64,000 nt of DNA from Mergibacter septicus (GCF_003265225.1 NZ_CP022013.1:1521001-1585000); one strand, 5' to 3'. Shown: positions 13,458-26,581, counted from the first letter of the stretch. The notes: a model not told the origin generated them from the sequence alone. A program made the numbers and translations.

Positions 13458-14675
13458 ATGGATAAAATACAATCTCAACCTTTTGATTTTTCTAATTTTC
13501 GTCAGCAATTTCCTTTTTTTAAAGAAAGTCAAATTGTCTATTTAGATTCAACTGCCACCACCCTTAAACCTCAAGTACTACTCGACAGTACCTTATCATT
13601 TTATCGTTCTGCTGGTTCTGTTCACCGTAGCCAATATGACTATCAACAAACCCAACAATACGAACAGGCTCGTCAAAACGTTGCTTCTTGGCTAAATGCA
13701 GAAAGTAAAGAATGTATTATCTGGACAAGTGGTACTACAGCAAGTATTAATCTTGTAGGATATGGTTTACTTCCTAACTTAACCGCTGATGATCATATTA
13801 TTATTACTCAAGCAGAACACCATGCTAATTATGTTAGTTGGATTGAGTTCGCAAAGAAAAATCATTCTAAATTACATATTGTCGAGTTAGATCAAAAACA
13901 TAAAATATCAACACCGCATTTAATTCAATCTTTAAACTCACACACTAAGCTCGTTGCACTCAATTTAATCTCCAATGTTACAGGCATAAGACAACCGATT
14001 GAACAATTAATCCCTCTTATTCGTCAAGCTGCACCTCAAGCCCTTATTTTATTAGATGTTGCTCAGGCAATACTACACCACCCCATAGATCTACAACAGC
14101 TTGATATTGATTTTTGTACTTTTTCCTGCCACAAAATTTATGGACCAACAGGTTTAGGGATCTTAGCAGGGAAACGTGCTGCATTAGAGCAACTTTCTCC
14201 AATGTTTTTTGGTGGGAAAATGGTTGAAAAGATTGAAAATCAACACGTTACTTTTACACAACTTCCATACCGCCTAGAAGCGGGTACGCCTAATATTGCA
14301 GCTGTAATTGGCTTTGGTGCTGTACTAGATTGGTTACAACAATTTGATGTTAAACAAATGGCATACCATAGTCTCGCCCTTGCACAACAATGTCGTCAAA
14401 GACTCAGTACTTACCCAACTTGCCGTATCTTCAGCGAACCAACAAGTACAATTATCAGTTTTATTTTTATAGGAATTGAAAACAGTGATCTTGCAACATT
14501 ACTAAGTGAACAAAATATTGCTTTACGTAGTGGTGAACATTGTGCCAAACCCTATTTACATCATTTAGCACTAACTGGTACTCTGCGAGTTTCATTTTCA
14601 GCTTATAATAATCAAAACGATTTAGATCGCTTTTTTACAGCATTAGATGCTGCCTTATCACTTTTAACAGATTAA
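13458..14675 (+). CDS. csdA: Cysteine desulfurase, CsdA/SufS type (class V aminotransferase)
   Basis: It removes sulfur from cysteine as a persulfide for transfer to a SufE-type acceptor. The 405-residue PLP enzyme shows YLDSTATTLKP near 28-38, the PLP lysine K226 in SCHKIYGPTGLG, and the catalytic cysteine about residue 362 in RSGEHCAKP. The short GEHCAKP loop marks the group II (SufS/CsdA) type. A SufE-like gene follows 14 bp downstream and no other suf gene is near, so I prefer csdA to sufS. Confidence 0.92.
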   Translation: MDKIQSQPFDFSNFRQQFPFFKESQIVYLDSTATTLKPQVLLDSTLSFYRSAGSVHRSQYDYQQTQQYEQARQNVASWLNAESKECIIWTSGTTASINLVGYGLLPNLTADDHIIITQAEHHANYVSWIEFAKKNHSKLHIVELDQKHKISTPHLIQSLNSHTKLVALNLISNVTGIRQPIEQLIPLIRQAAPQALILLDVAQAILHHPIDLQQLDIDFCTFSCHKIYGPTGLGILAGKRAALEQLSPMFFGGKMVEKIENQHVTFTQLPYRLEAGTPNIAAVIGFGAVLDWLQQFDVKQMAYHSLALAQQCRQRLSTYPTCRIFSEPTSTIISFIFIGIENSDLATLLSEQNIALRSGEHCAKPYLHHLALTGTLRVSFSAYNNQNDLDRFFTALDAALSLLTD

Positions 14676-14689
14676 TTACATTTATTTAT

Positions 14690-15082
14690 ATGGCTACACT
14701 TAGTTTAGAACAAATCACATTATTATTTCCGCAACAAGTGAGTTGGGAAGAACGCTATCGTCAACTGATTTTACTTGGCAAACAATTAGAAAAGCCCAAA
14801 GATTTAACTGATATTCCTTTAATTCCCGGCTGTGAAAGTGCATTATGGTTCCAAATTTTGCCACAATCTGATGGGTCATTGCAGTTTAAAGCATATAGTG
14901 AAGCACGAATTTTAAAAGGACTACTTGTCATTCTCCTTGCAGTAATTGAAGGGAAAACAGCCGAACAACTAAAAAGTTTAGACTTTAATGCACTTTTAAC
15001 ACAATTAGGTTTAGATCAACGTCTCAGTAATACTCGTTTAAATGGATTTAAAACTATTGAGCAACAACTCCGTAATCTTTAA
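14690..15082 (+). CDS. csdE: SufE-family sulfur acceptor, CsdE type
   Basis: A 130-residue protein that should accept persulfide sulfur from the desulfurase encoded just upstream. The acceptor cysteine is Cys48 in PGCESALWF, matching the SufE GCxSxVW motif. The start WEERYRQLILLGKQLEKP near 20-37 is also typical. The ATG lies 14 bp after the csdA stop, so the two form an operon, ending at a hairpin at 15096-15125. Confidence 0.9.
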   Translation: MATLSLEQITLLFPQQVSWEERYRQLILLGKQLEKPKDLTDIPLIPGCESALWFQILPQSDGSLQFKAYSEARILKGLLVILLAVIEGKTAEQLKSLDFNALLTQLGLDQRLSNTRLNGFKTIEQQLRNL

Positions 15083-15095
15083 TTACTTTACTTAA

Positions 15096-15125
15096 TTCCT
15101 TATTCGTTTTTCAACGAATAAGGAA
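15096..15125. terminator. Hairpin between csdE and the convergent permease gene
   Basis: A perfect stem TTCCTTATTCGTT/AACGAATAAGGAA with a short T-rich loop lies between two convergent genes. Neither side has a long T-run, so it may be a weak bidirectional terminator. Confidence 0.5.
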
Positions 15126-15148
15126 AAAGAGCTCAAGCCTAAAAAACA

Positions 15149-16213
15149 CTATCTATTCTCGACTGATTCATCACTATTATCACCTAAAAAACTGGCATAA
15201 TTTCTTGTTTTAGGATTTGCTTCTAATCCAACTTTAACTGCCACAGTAAGAGGAACTGAAAGTAACATACCAGTTGTACCTAATAGCCATCCCCAGAAGA
15301 TTAAAGAAATAAAAATCATTAAAGTGGATAATCCGAGTGTTTTTCCCATTAAACGTGGTTCAATGAAATTACCAATAATCATATTAATGACAATAAAAGC
15401 AAATAAAATTAAGACAGCTTCTGACACACCATTTAATAGTAGGACCTGTATAATGACTGGTACTGCCGCTAAAATTGAACCTATATTAGGAATATAATTT
15501 AATAGAAAAGTGACTGTTCCCCATAACACCGCATATTGGATATCCAATAAAGTTAACACTAACCAAACTGAAAACCCTGTTAAAAAGCTCACAAATGTTT
15601 TTACTGCAAGATAACTAATGACACTATTTAATACCCGTTGTAAGCTATTCATTTGATGTGGTGGTAATATTTTTTTTAGTTTTTGTTTTGCAGATTGTGC
15701 TTCAAATAGCATAAAAACAACGATCAGAACCAAGACAAAAATATTCGCTATTGCACCAGATAAACCGCTTAATAAACTGCGGATTATCCCCATTACAATA
15801 TTTGGGTCAAAGTGTTTAATTAAACTTTCTTTCGGCAAGGTTAAATGAATATTCCAATGTTGCAATAAAGTTGCTAAATCCGTAATTCTTTCAACTAATA
15901 ACTTTTTATACAAAGGAATTGAATTTGAAAACTCATTTACGGCAGCGCCAACTAACCCAGCAAAAAACGTTAAACCGATAAAAATCAACGCAAATAAAAA
16001 GATTACCGCAAGCCAAAGTGGAATCCGATACTTCAACATAAAATTGACTATCGGTGTACAAATAATCGCTAAAAAAAGTGCCAGCAATAACTGGACGACA
16101 ATTACTGCTGCGGCTTTAATGCCTGCAAAAATAATCACTAAGCAAGCTAAAATAATTAAGCTATTACGAAAAGTTGATGGTGATGAATTATTAATCGCCA
16201 TAATTGATTCCAT
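15149..16213 (-). CDS. AI-2E/PerM-family transporter, TqsA-like
   Basis: A 354-residue membrane protein with about eight hydrophobic segments and a soluble loop near residues 100-150, the fold of the AI-2E exporter family. Typical family segments are [17 protein letters not shown] near 240-256 and [10 protein letters not shown] near 290-299. Members have been linked to autoinducer-2 export or ion antiport, and the substrate cannot be read from sequence. A second possible start at 16201 (MAINNSSP) has GGAA at good spacing and may be the real one. A second, different PerM-type protein lies at 49194. Confidence 0.85.
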   Translation of the reverse strand: MESIMAINNSSPSTFRNSLIILACLVIIFAGIKAAAVIVVQLLLALFLAIICTPIVNFMLKYRIPLWLAVIFLFALIFIGLTFFAGLVGAAVNEFSNSIPLYKKLLVERITDLATLLQHWNIHLTLPKESLIKHFDPNIVMGIIRSLLSGLSGAIANIFVLVLIVVFMLFEAQSAKQKLKKILPPHQMNSLQRVLNSVISYLAVKTFVSFLTGFSVWLVLTLLDIQYAVLWGTVTFLLNYIPNIGSILAAVPVIIQVLLLNGVSEAVLILFAFIVINMIIGNFIEPRLMGKTLGLSTLMIFISLIFWGWLLGTTGMLLSVPLTVAVKVGLEANPKTRNYASFLGDNSDESVENR

Positions 16214-16297
16214 TTTTTATCTGTTATCCAATCGGGTTATAATAACAAAAATTTAAGTTTTTATATCTTTTTTAACTCAGAAATAAGGACCATCATT

Positions 16298-16663
16298 ATG
16301 CCAATCCTTCAACCCGCAGTAATTCGCATTGAAAACCTCCGACTTCGTACTTTTATTGGAATTAAAGAAGAAGAAATTCAAAACAAACAAGATGTCGTCA
16401 TTCAAGTTAAAATTGGCTACAACAGTAGCCAAGCAGGTAACTCAGATAATGTTGATGATGCATTAAACTATCGTACTATTACAAAAAAAATTATTCAGCA
16501 CGTTGAGAATAATCAATTTGCACTCCTAGAAAGAATGGTCAAAGAAGTACTCGAAATTGCAAGTGAACATTCATCTGTTGAATGGGCGGAAGTAGAAATA
16601 GCCAAACCATACGCTTTACGTTACGCTGATGCTGTTTCCTTAACATTAAGCTATAAAAAGTAA
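16298..16663 (+). CDS. folX: Dihydroneopterin triphosphate 2'-epimerase
   Basis: FolX epimerises dihydroneopterin triphosphate to the monapterin form. The 121-residue protein has the characteristic [17 protein letters not shown] near residues 10-26, [13 protein letters not shown] near 57-69 and [16 protein letters not shown] near 103-118. These fit E. coli FolX better than the aldolase FolB. ATAAGGACC precedes the ATG. It stands alone, divergent from the permease gene. Confidence 0.92.
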   Translation: MPILQPAVIRIENLRLRTFIGIKEEEIQNKQDVVIQVKIGYNSSQAGNSDNVDDALNYRTITKKIIQHVENNQFALLERMVKEVLEIASEHSSVEWAEVEIAKPYALRYADAVSLTLSYKK

Positions 16664-17014
16664 TTTACTAATAATTGCTATCTATTAATATAAACATAAT
16701 ATTCGTATTGAATAACAAAATCATAATAAAATTAGTTATTATTCAATAGTGTCTTTTAAAGATTTTAAAATAAAAGAAAGATAGCAATTTTATTTTCTTA
16801 TTAAGAAAAATATTATAAAATTATTAATGTACAACAATATAATTTTTATAAAAGTTTTTTATCTATTCTAATAATTCTCTCAATAAAAAGACTAATGAAA
16901 AAAATATTAATATTTAAAGTAACTTAACTTTGCTACTGAATTCTTCTTGATTAATTATCTTAGCTTGATATAATTTTGCCCTACTGTTCAAATCCTAACA
17001 ACTATGGAAGCATT
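16664..17014 (+). other. AT-rich intergenic region with a promoter at its right end
   Basis: About 350 bp of very AT-rich DNA without a credible ORF or RNA gene. At its right end, -35 TTGATT (16947-16952), a 16-bp spacer and -10 TATAAT (16969-16974) form a good promoter for the coiled-coil protein gene. No terminator for folX is obvious. Confidence 0.55.
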
Positions 17015-17446
17015 ATGAAATTTAATAGTACCATACTTTCAATTCTAAGCTTGATTTTTAGTATTGCATTAGTTGCCTACATTGTATTGAATAACTCTGA
17101 AGATCAGGCTTACACTCAAGATCATATCGTAACCTTAAAAGATGAAGTCGTTAAACTACAACAACAAGTTGAAACCTTAGCTGAAAAATACACTGGTTTA
17201 GAAACAGAAATCAATAATCTTACTAAACATAAGAAAGCTAAAAAAGTAGTAACTACGCAAGATGTATCAAATGATGATCTTGATCTAGATGAAGAAATTA
17301 AAAAACTTTCAGCAGAAATTAATAAAATGAAAACTGTGATTAATAAATTAAATCGCCGTATGAATAAAATTGATGACTCTAGCGATAGCACCTGCCCATT
17401 TAAAATTTCAGATCGCAATACAGGTCGTCTTTCTTGTGTACAATAA
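17015..17446 (+). CDS. Small membrane-anchored coiled-coil protein, function unknown
   Basis: A 143-residue protein I do not recognise. It has one N-terminal hydrophobic segment (about residues 6-25) that could be an uncleaved anchor. A long Lys/Glu/Gln-rich region of coiled-coil character follows (LQQQVETLAEKYTGLETEI, then EIKKLSAEINKMKTVINKL). The tail contains two cysteines (Cys128 and Cys141) in a periplasmic setting, which could form a disulfide. I start at 17015 because GGAAG precedes it and because the upstream ATG at 16976 touches the -10 box at 16969-16974. It is a single-gene unit between a promoter and a terminator. Confidence 0.7.
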   Translation: MKFNSTILSILSLIFSIALVAYIVLNNSEDQAYTQDHIVTLKDEVVKLQQQVETLAEKYTGLETEINNLTKHKKAKKVVTTQDVSNDDLDLDEEIKKLSAEINKMKTVINKLNRRMNKIDDSSDSTCPFKISDRNTGRLSCVQ

Positions 17447-17484
17447 TATTTTAGATCTTTAATTTAAAAAATAAGTTGCTATAA

Positions 17485-17520
17485 AATATCTATCTTTATA
17501 ATAAAGATAGATATTTTTTT
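17485..17520 (+). terminator. Terminator after the coiled-coil protein gene
   Basis: A 15-bp stem (AAATATCTATCTTTA/TAAAGATAGATATTT) ends in a run of seven to nine T, about 40 bp after the stop codon. Confidence 0.8.
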
Positions 17521-17625
17521 AACTAAGAAATACCAATCTTAATTATTTTTAGAAAATCCTCAATATAAGAATTATTTTTTGCTAAGAACCATATTTTAAT
17601 TAAATAGTATTAGTTACTTAAATAT

Positions 17626-17666
17626 AAAAAAACACCTTTTAGCTTAGCTAAAAGGTGTTTTTATTT
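17626..17666 (-). terminator. Terminator after gyrB
   Basis: A perfect stem (AAACACCTTTTAGCT/AGCTAAAAGGTGTTT) flanked by A-runs on the left and T-runs on the right, so it can work in both directions. It lies 20 bp past the gyrB stop. Confidence 0.85.
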
Positions 17667-17685
17667 TTAAATTACTAGTTAAAAA

Positions 17686-20112
<2,427 letters not shown>

Positions 20113-20203
20113 TTAATAGCCCAAAATTAATAAAATTATAGCAGAAAAGAAGTGGAATTAACAGGTAAAAGCCCCCATTGACAAGCTTATCTCCCTATTA
20201 CTG

Positions 20204-20722
20204 TTATTTTTTTAATGTTGATTTTCTAACTTCCTGACACACAGAAAACATCAAATCCATTCCTTGTTCTAAATAAGCATCATCTTCTCTTAGTTTTCCT
20301 CGTTGTAAATCCCGCATCGCCTCACCAATTCCCTGACGTAAACTGAGAAAATCAACCTTTTCACAGCCCATATAATTTAAATTTTGGCTTAATTCAGCCG
20401 CAAAAATTACCCCACTATAATAGCTAAATACAGTTTTAGTATAACCAATACCTTTAGCATAAAGATCCTGTTTTAACTGTGCTATACCATCAGGATAACG
20501 CCCAGCAAACCAATCTGCGACACCTTGATTAAAATCTTTGATGGGGTAATTAAAATCAATTTGCCCTCGATAAGTCTGTAAAGTAACTTGATAACCCGTT
20601 GCAAAAGATTTTTGATCCAAGGCTTGTTGAGATAATTGTGGAATAATTGGTGCTATATTTGATTGATTAGAACAAGCGGAGAGCCATAACTGTGATACAA
20701 CAAACAACAAGATTAATCGCAT
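20204..20722 (-). CDS. Putative lipoprotein, function unknown
   Basis: A 172-residue protein with a short lipoprotein signal (hydrophobic residues 3-13, lipobox WLSAC, lipidated Cys17). The mature part shows no domain that I can name. It contains a WFAGRYPDG segment near residue 68 and two further cysteines in its C-terminal half (MGCEKVDF and FSVCQEV) that could pair in the periplasm. It lies upstream of gyrB on the same strand with a 106-bp gap, so co-transcription is possible but not shown. Confidence 0.7.
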   Translation of the reverse strand: MRLILLFVVSQLWLSACSNQSNIAPIIPQLSQQALDQKSFATGYQVTLQTYRGQIDFNYPIKDFNQGVADWFAGRYPDGIAQLKQDLYAKGIGYTKTVFSYYSGVIFAAELSQNLNYMGCEKVDFLSLRQGIGEAMRDLQRGKLREDDAYLEQGMDLMFSVCQEVRKSTLKK

Positions 20723-20921
20723 AAATAATCCTTAAAATTCAACTAAATATCTTTAAAAATAAAGATATATTATAGTCTTATCTCAAGAATAGATGGAAGG
20801 TATTTCTAACTACTGAAAAAACTATTTAAAGATAGCCACAGTAAAGAGAATAGTTTTTTAAATTTATATTCTCTTTGTTAAAATCATCAACTACTGTCAT
20901 CAGAAAAATATTGAGTAAAAA

Positions 20922-23900
20922 ATGGTAACTACAACTCCACTTGAGCCAATTAGCCTTCCACTAGCTAGCACTAGCTTAATTGAAGCATCTGCTGGTACAG
21001 GTAAAACCTATACAATGGTATCGCTATATTTACGTCTATTATTACAAGCAGGTGAAAATCCTTTTCCACAGCTACTCACCGTTGAACAAATTTTAGTGGT
21101 TACTTTCACCAAAGATGCCACTCAAGAGCTACGAGAAAGAATTCGTTGTCGAATTAAAGAGGTCAAACATTATTTTCAACTTTATCAACAACAAGATCAT
21201 TGTCTAGAAATAGAACAAGATCCCTTTTTACAGGCTTTAGTTAACAGTCTTAAACACCAGTTACCACAAGCGATTGCTCGATTACAACTCGCAGAACAAT
21301 CTATGGATCGTGCCGCTATTTTTACAATTCACGGTTTTTGCCAACGAATGTTACTTCAATTTGCGTTTGATTCTGGCATTCATTTTAATTTAGAAATGAA
21401 TCCTGATAACCAAAGTTTATTACAACGTTTAAGTAAGCAATTATGGCGAGAGCAATTTTATGCCTTATCTCCAGAACAAGCGGAAATTATTTATACCTAT
21501 TTTTCAAGCCCTGATAAGATGGTTGAACGCCTAAAAACTTTATTAACTGGTGAGCTACCTAAATTATCGGAGCAAGCCTCAATTACTTCACTAACAGAGC
21601 TTATCCAACATATTTCAACCCAAACAACAATCTTAAAAAAATTATGGCAAGAACAAAAAGAGAGCTTAACACAATGGTTTGAACAACATTCTAGTCAGCT
21701 AAAATACACCCTAGGTAACAAAAATAAAATTTTTACACAAATTTTTCCTCAACTAGATCAATGGGCAGAAAGCAACAGCCCCACTCTACCTAAAGGCTTA
21801 TTAGATTATTTCACCCAAGAAAAACTTGATAGCAGCATTAAAAAAAATGCTAGTGTACCATCACACCCATTTTTTACCCAGATATCACAACTACAACAAA
21901 ATTATAACGAACATAAAAATCAACAGCTTGCCAACTATTTCTATGCTAAATTACTGCGTCAAAAATTATTTGCATACCGTGCTAACCATAGTGATAAAGG
22001 CTTTGATGATCTATTACGTTTACTGAAAGACAGCCTATCACAACCTCAAGGAAAACGCTTAGCTGAATTAATCCATCATCAATATCCTTTTGCAATGATT
22101 GATGAATTTCAAGATACCGATCCTCAACAATTTGCCATTTTTAATCAAATTTATTTAAGTTATCAGGCAGATCACGCTCACCATACTGCTAATGGCTTTA
22201 TTATGATCGGTGATCCGAAACAAGCAATTTATCGTTTTCGTGGGGCTGATATTTTTACCTATTTTCAAGCCTCTAGTTTGGTTAAACACCGTTTTACATT
22301 AGATAAAAACTGGCGATCCAATGCTGAATTAGTAAAAGGGATTAATCAACTTTTTCAAGTTGCTCCGCAGTCATTTAAATTTGATAAAATTGATTTTCAA
22401 CCAGTCAAATATCGAGATGATATCTTGCCTTTTAAATTAAAAGATCAAATTCAAGCCCCTCTTGTGATCTATCAAAGCCCAGCTGAAAAACTCTCTGCGG
22501 ATAACTATCGCCATTTAATGGCTGAGAATTGTGCCAACAGTATCCAGCAATGGCTAAAATTAGCAGAAAATAATCAAGCCTTTTTGGGTGAAAAAAAGTT
22601 ACAAGCAAAGGATATCGCTATCTTAGTTCGTACCAGCAAAGAAGCTGATATTATCCGTGCCTCATTATTACGACGTGGCATCGCTTCAGTTTATCTTTCT
22701 GAACGAACCAATATTTTTCAAACTAATACTGCCAAAGAATTACTCTTACTCTTACAAGCTTGCCTCAATCCATTTAATGAGCGAGCAATGCTTTCAGCCC
22801 TAGCAACTTCATTCTTCTGCTTAACAAGTGCCGAATTACACCAACTACATCAAGATGAAAAATGCTGGGATCTCCAAGTTGAACGTTTTTTACGTTACCA
22901 ACAAATTTGGCACTGGCAAGGGGTTTTACCAATGTTGTATCAATTATTCAACAATGAACAGATCCCAACTAAATTGCAAAGCCGTCAAACCTCAACTGTG
23001 TTAGTCGAAAATGAACGAACATTAACTGATTTACTCCATTTAGCTGAATTATTACAACAAGCCGCACGTCTAAATAGAAATGAAACAGCCTTAGTCCGCT
23101 GGTATCAACAACAGTTATTACAAGCCGAAAAAGGTGAAACTGATGGAAAAGAAGAACAACAACTACGTCTAGAAAGTGAATTAGAATTAGTCAAAGTAGT
23201 AACTATTCATAAATCAAAGGGATTAGAATATGGCATCGTTTGGCTACCATTTATCGGCTTAGATAGTGATAAAAAACATACTCAAGCTATCCCACTCTAT
23301 CACGATAATAATGATAATATTATTTGGAGTTTAAATGATGCAGCAAGTGATGCACAACAAAATGAAATACTGGCTGAAAATCTACGCTTACTTTATGTTG
23401 CCCTCACTCGAGCAAAATACCAAATCGCTTTAGGATTACCGCATAAATTCCCAGATAAAACTAATTGTTCAGCATTAGCCTACTTGCTTCGTGCCCAAAC
23501 TGAAGAAAATTATGCTACACGACTGGCAAATAGCTTATCCGATATCAGGATTGAAATACACGCTGCTGAGCAACAACTTCCTGATCCTTGGCGACCACAA
23601 CATTTTCCTCAACAACAATTACAAGCAAAAGATTTTCATAATGACATTGATCGAAACTGGCAAGTAAGTAGTTTTACCCAATTACAACAACTTAATCAGC
23701 GCCACCATCAACAGCTGGAAACAACTCGCCTTTCCTTCAATTTTCTTGATGAAGCAAAAGAATATGACACGCTATTTATGCCATCAATGAGTGAAAATAT
23801 CAGTGAAACTTCTCCACTATCTTATCCTCAAGGTTATTCACCTTTAGATTTACCTAGTAATCAACATATCGGGATTACATTACATACTTTCTTAGAAAAA

Positions 23901-24578
23901 TGTGATTTTCAACGCCCTCTTGAACAAAAACAGCTACAACAACTTGCTTTAAGCCTGAATTTAATCACAACCGAAAATCTTGCAGATAATGATGAAAATA
24001 TACTGTGGCTAACCAGTTTAGAACAGTGGCTGAATCATATTTTATCAACACCACTGACACCAACAACGATCAGCCTTAATCAGATTACGAAAACAGATCG
24101 ATTAAATGAATTAGATTTTTTCTTGAAAATACCTAATTCACTCTTTTTAGATCAATTTAATCACTTATTACAGCAACATCACCGTATAGCCGATTTAACT
24201 AAGCCTTTAGTCTTAGAAGATTTAAATGGTTTCATTCGAGGCTTCATTGATCTGATCTTCCGCCATCAAGGAAAATATTATCTAATTGATTACAAATCAA
24301 ATTTTCTTGGAAAGCAAGCTAACGATTATAGTCCGCTTCAGCTTGATCAGGTTATTGCAGAGTACCGTTATGATTTACAATATTTAATTTATACACTCGC
24401 TCTTCATCGCTATCTCCGCCAACGTGATCCAAATTATCAATATCAACGTGACTTTGGTGGTGTTTTTTATCTGTTTTTACGAGGAATGGATCCTAATAAT
24501 CCCGGACAAGGTATCTTCTTTGATAAACCGAGTGCCACGCTAATTGAAGCCTTAGATCAATTATGGGGAGATAATTAA
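20922..24578 (+). CDS. recB: Exodeoxyribonuclease V subunit beta
   Basis: RecB is the 3'-5' helicase and nuclease subunit of RecBCD, which processes double-strand ends for recombination. The 1,218-residue protein has Walker A EASAGTGKTYTM near residues 21-32, helicase motifs IDEFQDTDPQQ and GDPKQAIYRFRGAD, KSKGLEYGIVWLP and LLYVALTRAKY. The C-terminal nuclease domain keeps GFIDLIF with Asp1110 and LIDYKSN with Asp1123 and Lys1125. recD overlaps it by one base. recC is not in the window; in Haemophilus it also lies elsewhere. Confidence 0.97.
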   Translation: MVTTTPLEPISLPLASTSLIEASAGTGKTYTMVSLYLRLLLQAGENPFPQLLTVEQILVVTFTKDATQELRERIRCRIKEVKHYFQLYQQQDHCLEIEQDPFLQALVNSLKHQLPQAIARLQLAEQSMDRAAIFTIHGFCQRMLLQFAFDSGIHFNLEMNPDNQSLLQRLSKQLWREQFYALSPEQAEIIYTYFSSPDKMVERLKTLLTGELPKLSEQASITSLTELIQHISTQTTILKKLWQEQKESLTQWFEQHSSQLKYTLGNKNKIFTQIFPQLDQWAESNSPTLPKGLLDYFTQEKLDSSIKKNASVPSHPFFTQISQLQQNYNEHKNQQLANYFYAKLLRQKLFAYRANHSDKGFDDLLRLLKDSLSQPQGKRLAELIHHQYPFAMIDEFQDTDPQQFAIFNQIYLSYQADHAHHTANGFIMIGDPKQAIYRFRGADIFTYFQASSLVKHRFTLDKNWRSNAELVKGINQLFQVAPQSFKFDKIDFQPVKYRDDILPFKLKDQIQAPLVIYQSPAEKLSADNYRHLMAENCANSIQQWLKLAENNQAFLGEKKLQAKDIAILVRTSKEADIIRASLLRRGIASVYLSERTNIFQTNTAKELLLLLQACLNPFNERAMLSALATSFFCLTSAELHQLHQDEKCWDLQVERFLRYQQIWHWQGVLPMLYQLFNNEQIPTKLQSRQTSTVLVENERTLTDLLHLAELLQQAARLNRNETALVRWYQQQLLQAEKGETDGKEEQQLRLESELELVKVVTIHKSKGLEYGIVWLPFIGLDSDKKHTQAIPLYHDNNDNIIWSLNDAASDAQQNEILAENLRLLYVALTRAKYQIALGLPHKFPDKTNCSALAYLLRAQTEENYATRLANSLSDIRIEIHAAEQQLPDPWRPQHFPQQQLQAKDFHNDIDRNWQVSSFTQLQQLNQRHHQQLETTRLSFNFLDEAKEYDTLFMPSMSENISETSPLSYPQGYSPLDLPSNQHIGITLHTFLEKCDFQRPLEQKQLQQLALSLNLITTENLADNDENILWLTSLEQWLNHILSTPLTPTTISLNQITKTDRLNELDFFLKIPNSLFLDQFNHLLQQHHRIADLTKPLVLEDLNGFIRGFIDLIFRHQGKYYLIDYKSNFLGKQANDYSPLQLDQVIAEYRYDLQYLIYTLALHRYLRQRDPNYQYQRDFGGVFYLFLRGMDPNNPGQGIFFDKPSATLIEALDQLWGDN

Positions 24579-26515
24579 TGCTAACATTGCTATACCAACT
24601 AAGAAACGAGAATATTATTAGCTCTTTAGATTACTACTTTGCACAGTTCATCACTGAACAGGGAAAAGCCTGCTCAACCGCCACTCAAGATCTGGTGGCA
24701 TTCCTTGCCTGCTTATCCAGTTACTACCACCAGCAAGGATACAGTTGCCTATACTTAAATGCAGAACTATGGAAAAATCCTTTTGATTTAGCCTACCGAC
24801 AAGATAAATGTGAAATTTTGTCTGCAATCCAACAAAAAATGACAGAAGTGATGCCAACAACCTTAAATTTTCAACAATGGCAACACCAACTGCAATCACA
24901 CCCTGCATTTAGCACTGCTCCTACTACTAACGCCCCTTTTCTATTACAACAATATTCAACTCAAACGGCATTATATCTACAACGTGTTTGGCAAGATGAA
25001 CATCAAATTGCTACTTTTTTAGCTCAATCTAAAACTAACTCAAAGTTAAATAAAGAACAGATTGCCACCATTTTAGATAAGCTTTTTCCTGAACAAGATT
25101 CCAATCCAACCAATGAAATTAATTGGCAAAAAGTCGCTATTGCTACGGCGATAAAACAACAAATCTGTCTTATTTCAGGTGGTCCGGGTACAGGAAAAAC
25201 TCGCACTGTTTCTCGATTGTTAATTGGTTTGCAATGGCTACAATTACTTAATCATCAAGCACCACTCTGCATAAAACTTGTCGCGCCTACAGGAAAGGCA
25301 GCAGCACGCTTAAACGAATCCATCTCTGATGCAATTCAATCTATGCCACTTGCAGATGAACTAAAAAATCTTATTCCTCAGCAAGCCTCAACAATTCATC
25401 GTTTACTCGGTCTCTCTGCTGATCGTTTAGCCAAATATAATCAAAATAATCCGTTAAACGTTGATGTATTAGTCATTGATGAAGCATCAATGATCGATTT
25501 ATCTCTCCTTGCAACGCTTTTTCGAGCCTTACCCACCTCAACCAAAGTCATTTTACTTGGTGATAAAGATCAACTTGCTTCTGTAGAAGCAGGTGCCATT
25601 TTAGGTGAATTAGGGCGATTCTTAGACGAAGGATATAGCCTCCAACACGCTGAATATCTGCAACAAGTTTGCCAGCAGCAAGTCAATACCAATCATCATC
25701 AAACTCCGTTGCGAGATAGTCTATGTCATCTTTCAAAAAGTTATCGTTTTGATAGTCAGTCAGGTATATGGCATTTAGCACGTGCTATTAATCAAAATAA
25801 TGCACATCAAAGTTGGCAATGCTTTACACGTTATGCAGATCTTGAATTAATCAATTATCAAAATTCACCTGCCCAACAAGTCGCAAACTATGCTGTTACT
25901 CAATATTCTCGCTATTTAGAACAAATTCTTGCTAAAAAAAACTTAACCCAAACTCAAATTAAACAAATATTCACCTTGTTTAAACAAATTCGCTTTTTAA
26001 GTGCATTAAGGATTGGGCATTTAGGTGTAGAAAATTTAAATGATCTGATAGCAGAACAACTACGTATAGCAAAATTAGTCTATTTTCGACAACCACACGA
26101 ATGGTACAGTGGAAAAGCGATTATGGTGACACAAAATGATCCCAATATTCAACTGTTCAATGGTGATATTGGTTTAGCATTACCCAATGAAGACGGACGA
26201 TTGAAAATCTGGTTTGAAAGTGAAAACGGTCAATTTCGTGCAATTTCTCCAAGCCGTGTTCCAGCGAATGAACCCGCTTATGTGATGACAATCCATAAAT
26301 CTCAAGGATCAGAATTTGAACATTGTATTATGTTACTCCCTCAAGAGTTTAATCCTATCCTTACCAATGAACTTATTTATACAGGCATCACCCGTGCGAA
26401 AAAACGTTTGACCGTTTTTGCTGATGAACAGATCTGGAAAACAGCCGTCTATACCCATACCACCCGCCAAAGTGGGCTGGCAGAACAACTCAGAATGCTT
26501 TATGCCACTCATTAA
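24578..26515 (+). CDS. recD: Exodeoxyribonuclease V subunit alpha
   Basis: RecD is the fast 5'-3' helicase of RecBCD. The 645-residue protein has Walker A GGPGTGKTRT near 201-210, then APTGKAAARL, VIDEASMIDLSLL, GDKDQLASVEAGAILG, and the late motifs VMTIHKSQGSEF and YTGITRAKKRL. Its ATG shares one base with the recB stop (TAATG), a sign of translational coupling. A convergent terminator follows at 26533. Confidence 0.96.
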   Translation: MLTLLYQLRNENIISSLDYYFAQFITEQGKACSTATQDLVAFLACLSSYYHQQGYSCLYLNAELWKNPFDLAYRQDKCEILSAIQQKMTEVMPTTLNFQQWQHQLQSHPAFSTAPTTNAPFLLQQYSTQTALYLQRVWQDEHQIATFLAQSKTNSKLNKEQIATILDKLFPEQDSNPTNEINWQKVAIATAIKQQICLISGGPGTGKTRTVSRLLIGLQWLQLLNHQAPLCIKLVAPTGKAAARLNESISDAIQSMPLADELKNLIPQQASTIHRLLGLSADRLAKYNQNNPLNVDVLVIDEASMIDLSLLATLFRALPTSTKVILLGDKDQLASVEAGAILGELGRFLDEGYSLQHAEYLQQVCQQQVNTNHHQTPLRDSLCHLSKSYRFDSQSGIWHLARAINQNNAHQSWQCFTRYADLELINYQNSPAQQVANYAVTQYSRYLEQILAKKNLTQTQIKQIFTLFKQIRFLSALRIGHLGVENLNDLIAEQLRIAKLVYFRQPHEWYSGKAIMVTQNDPNIQLFNGDIGLALPNEDGRLKIWFESENGQFRAISPSRVPANEPAYVMTIHKSQGSEFEHCIMLLPQEFNPILTNELIYTGITRAKKRLTVFADEQIWKTAVYTHTTRQSGLAEQLRMLYATH

Positions 26516-26529
26516 AATACTTCACAAAA

Positions 26530-26562
26530 AGAAAAGCACTTTCATATAGAAAGTGCTTTCTG
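26530..26562. terminator. Terminator between recD and fadJ
   Basis: An 11-bp stem (AAAGCACTTTC/GAAAGTGCTTT) with a 5-base loop. On the minus strand it is followed by TTCTTTTTG, so it serves best for fadIJ, but it can also stop recD transcripts. Confidence 0.75.
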
Positions 26563-26581
26563 ATACTGTATAGCTAAAAAG

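Noticed and set aside
20816-20859. Inverted AAAAAACTATT/AATAGTTTTTT before recB as a regulatory hairpin
   Set aside because: It is all A/T with a 22-base loop in AT-rich DNA; chance is a fair explanation.
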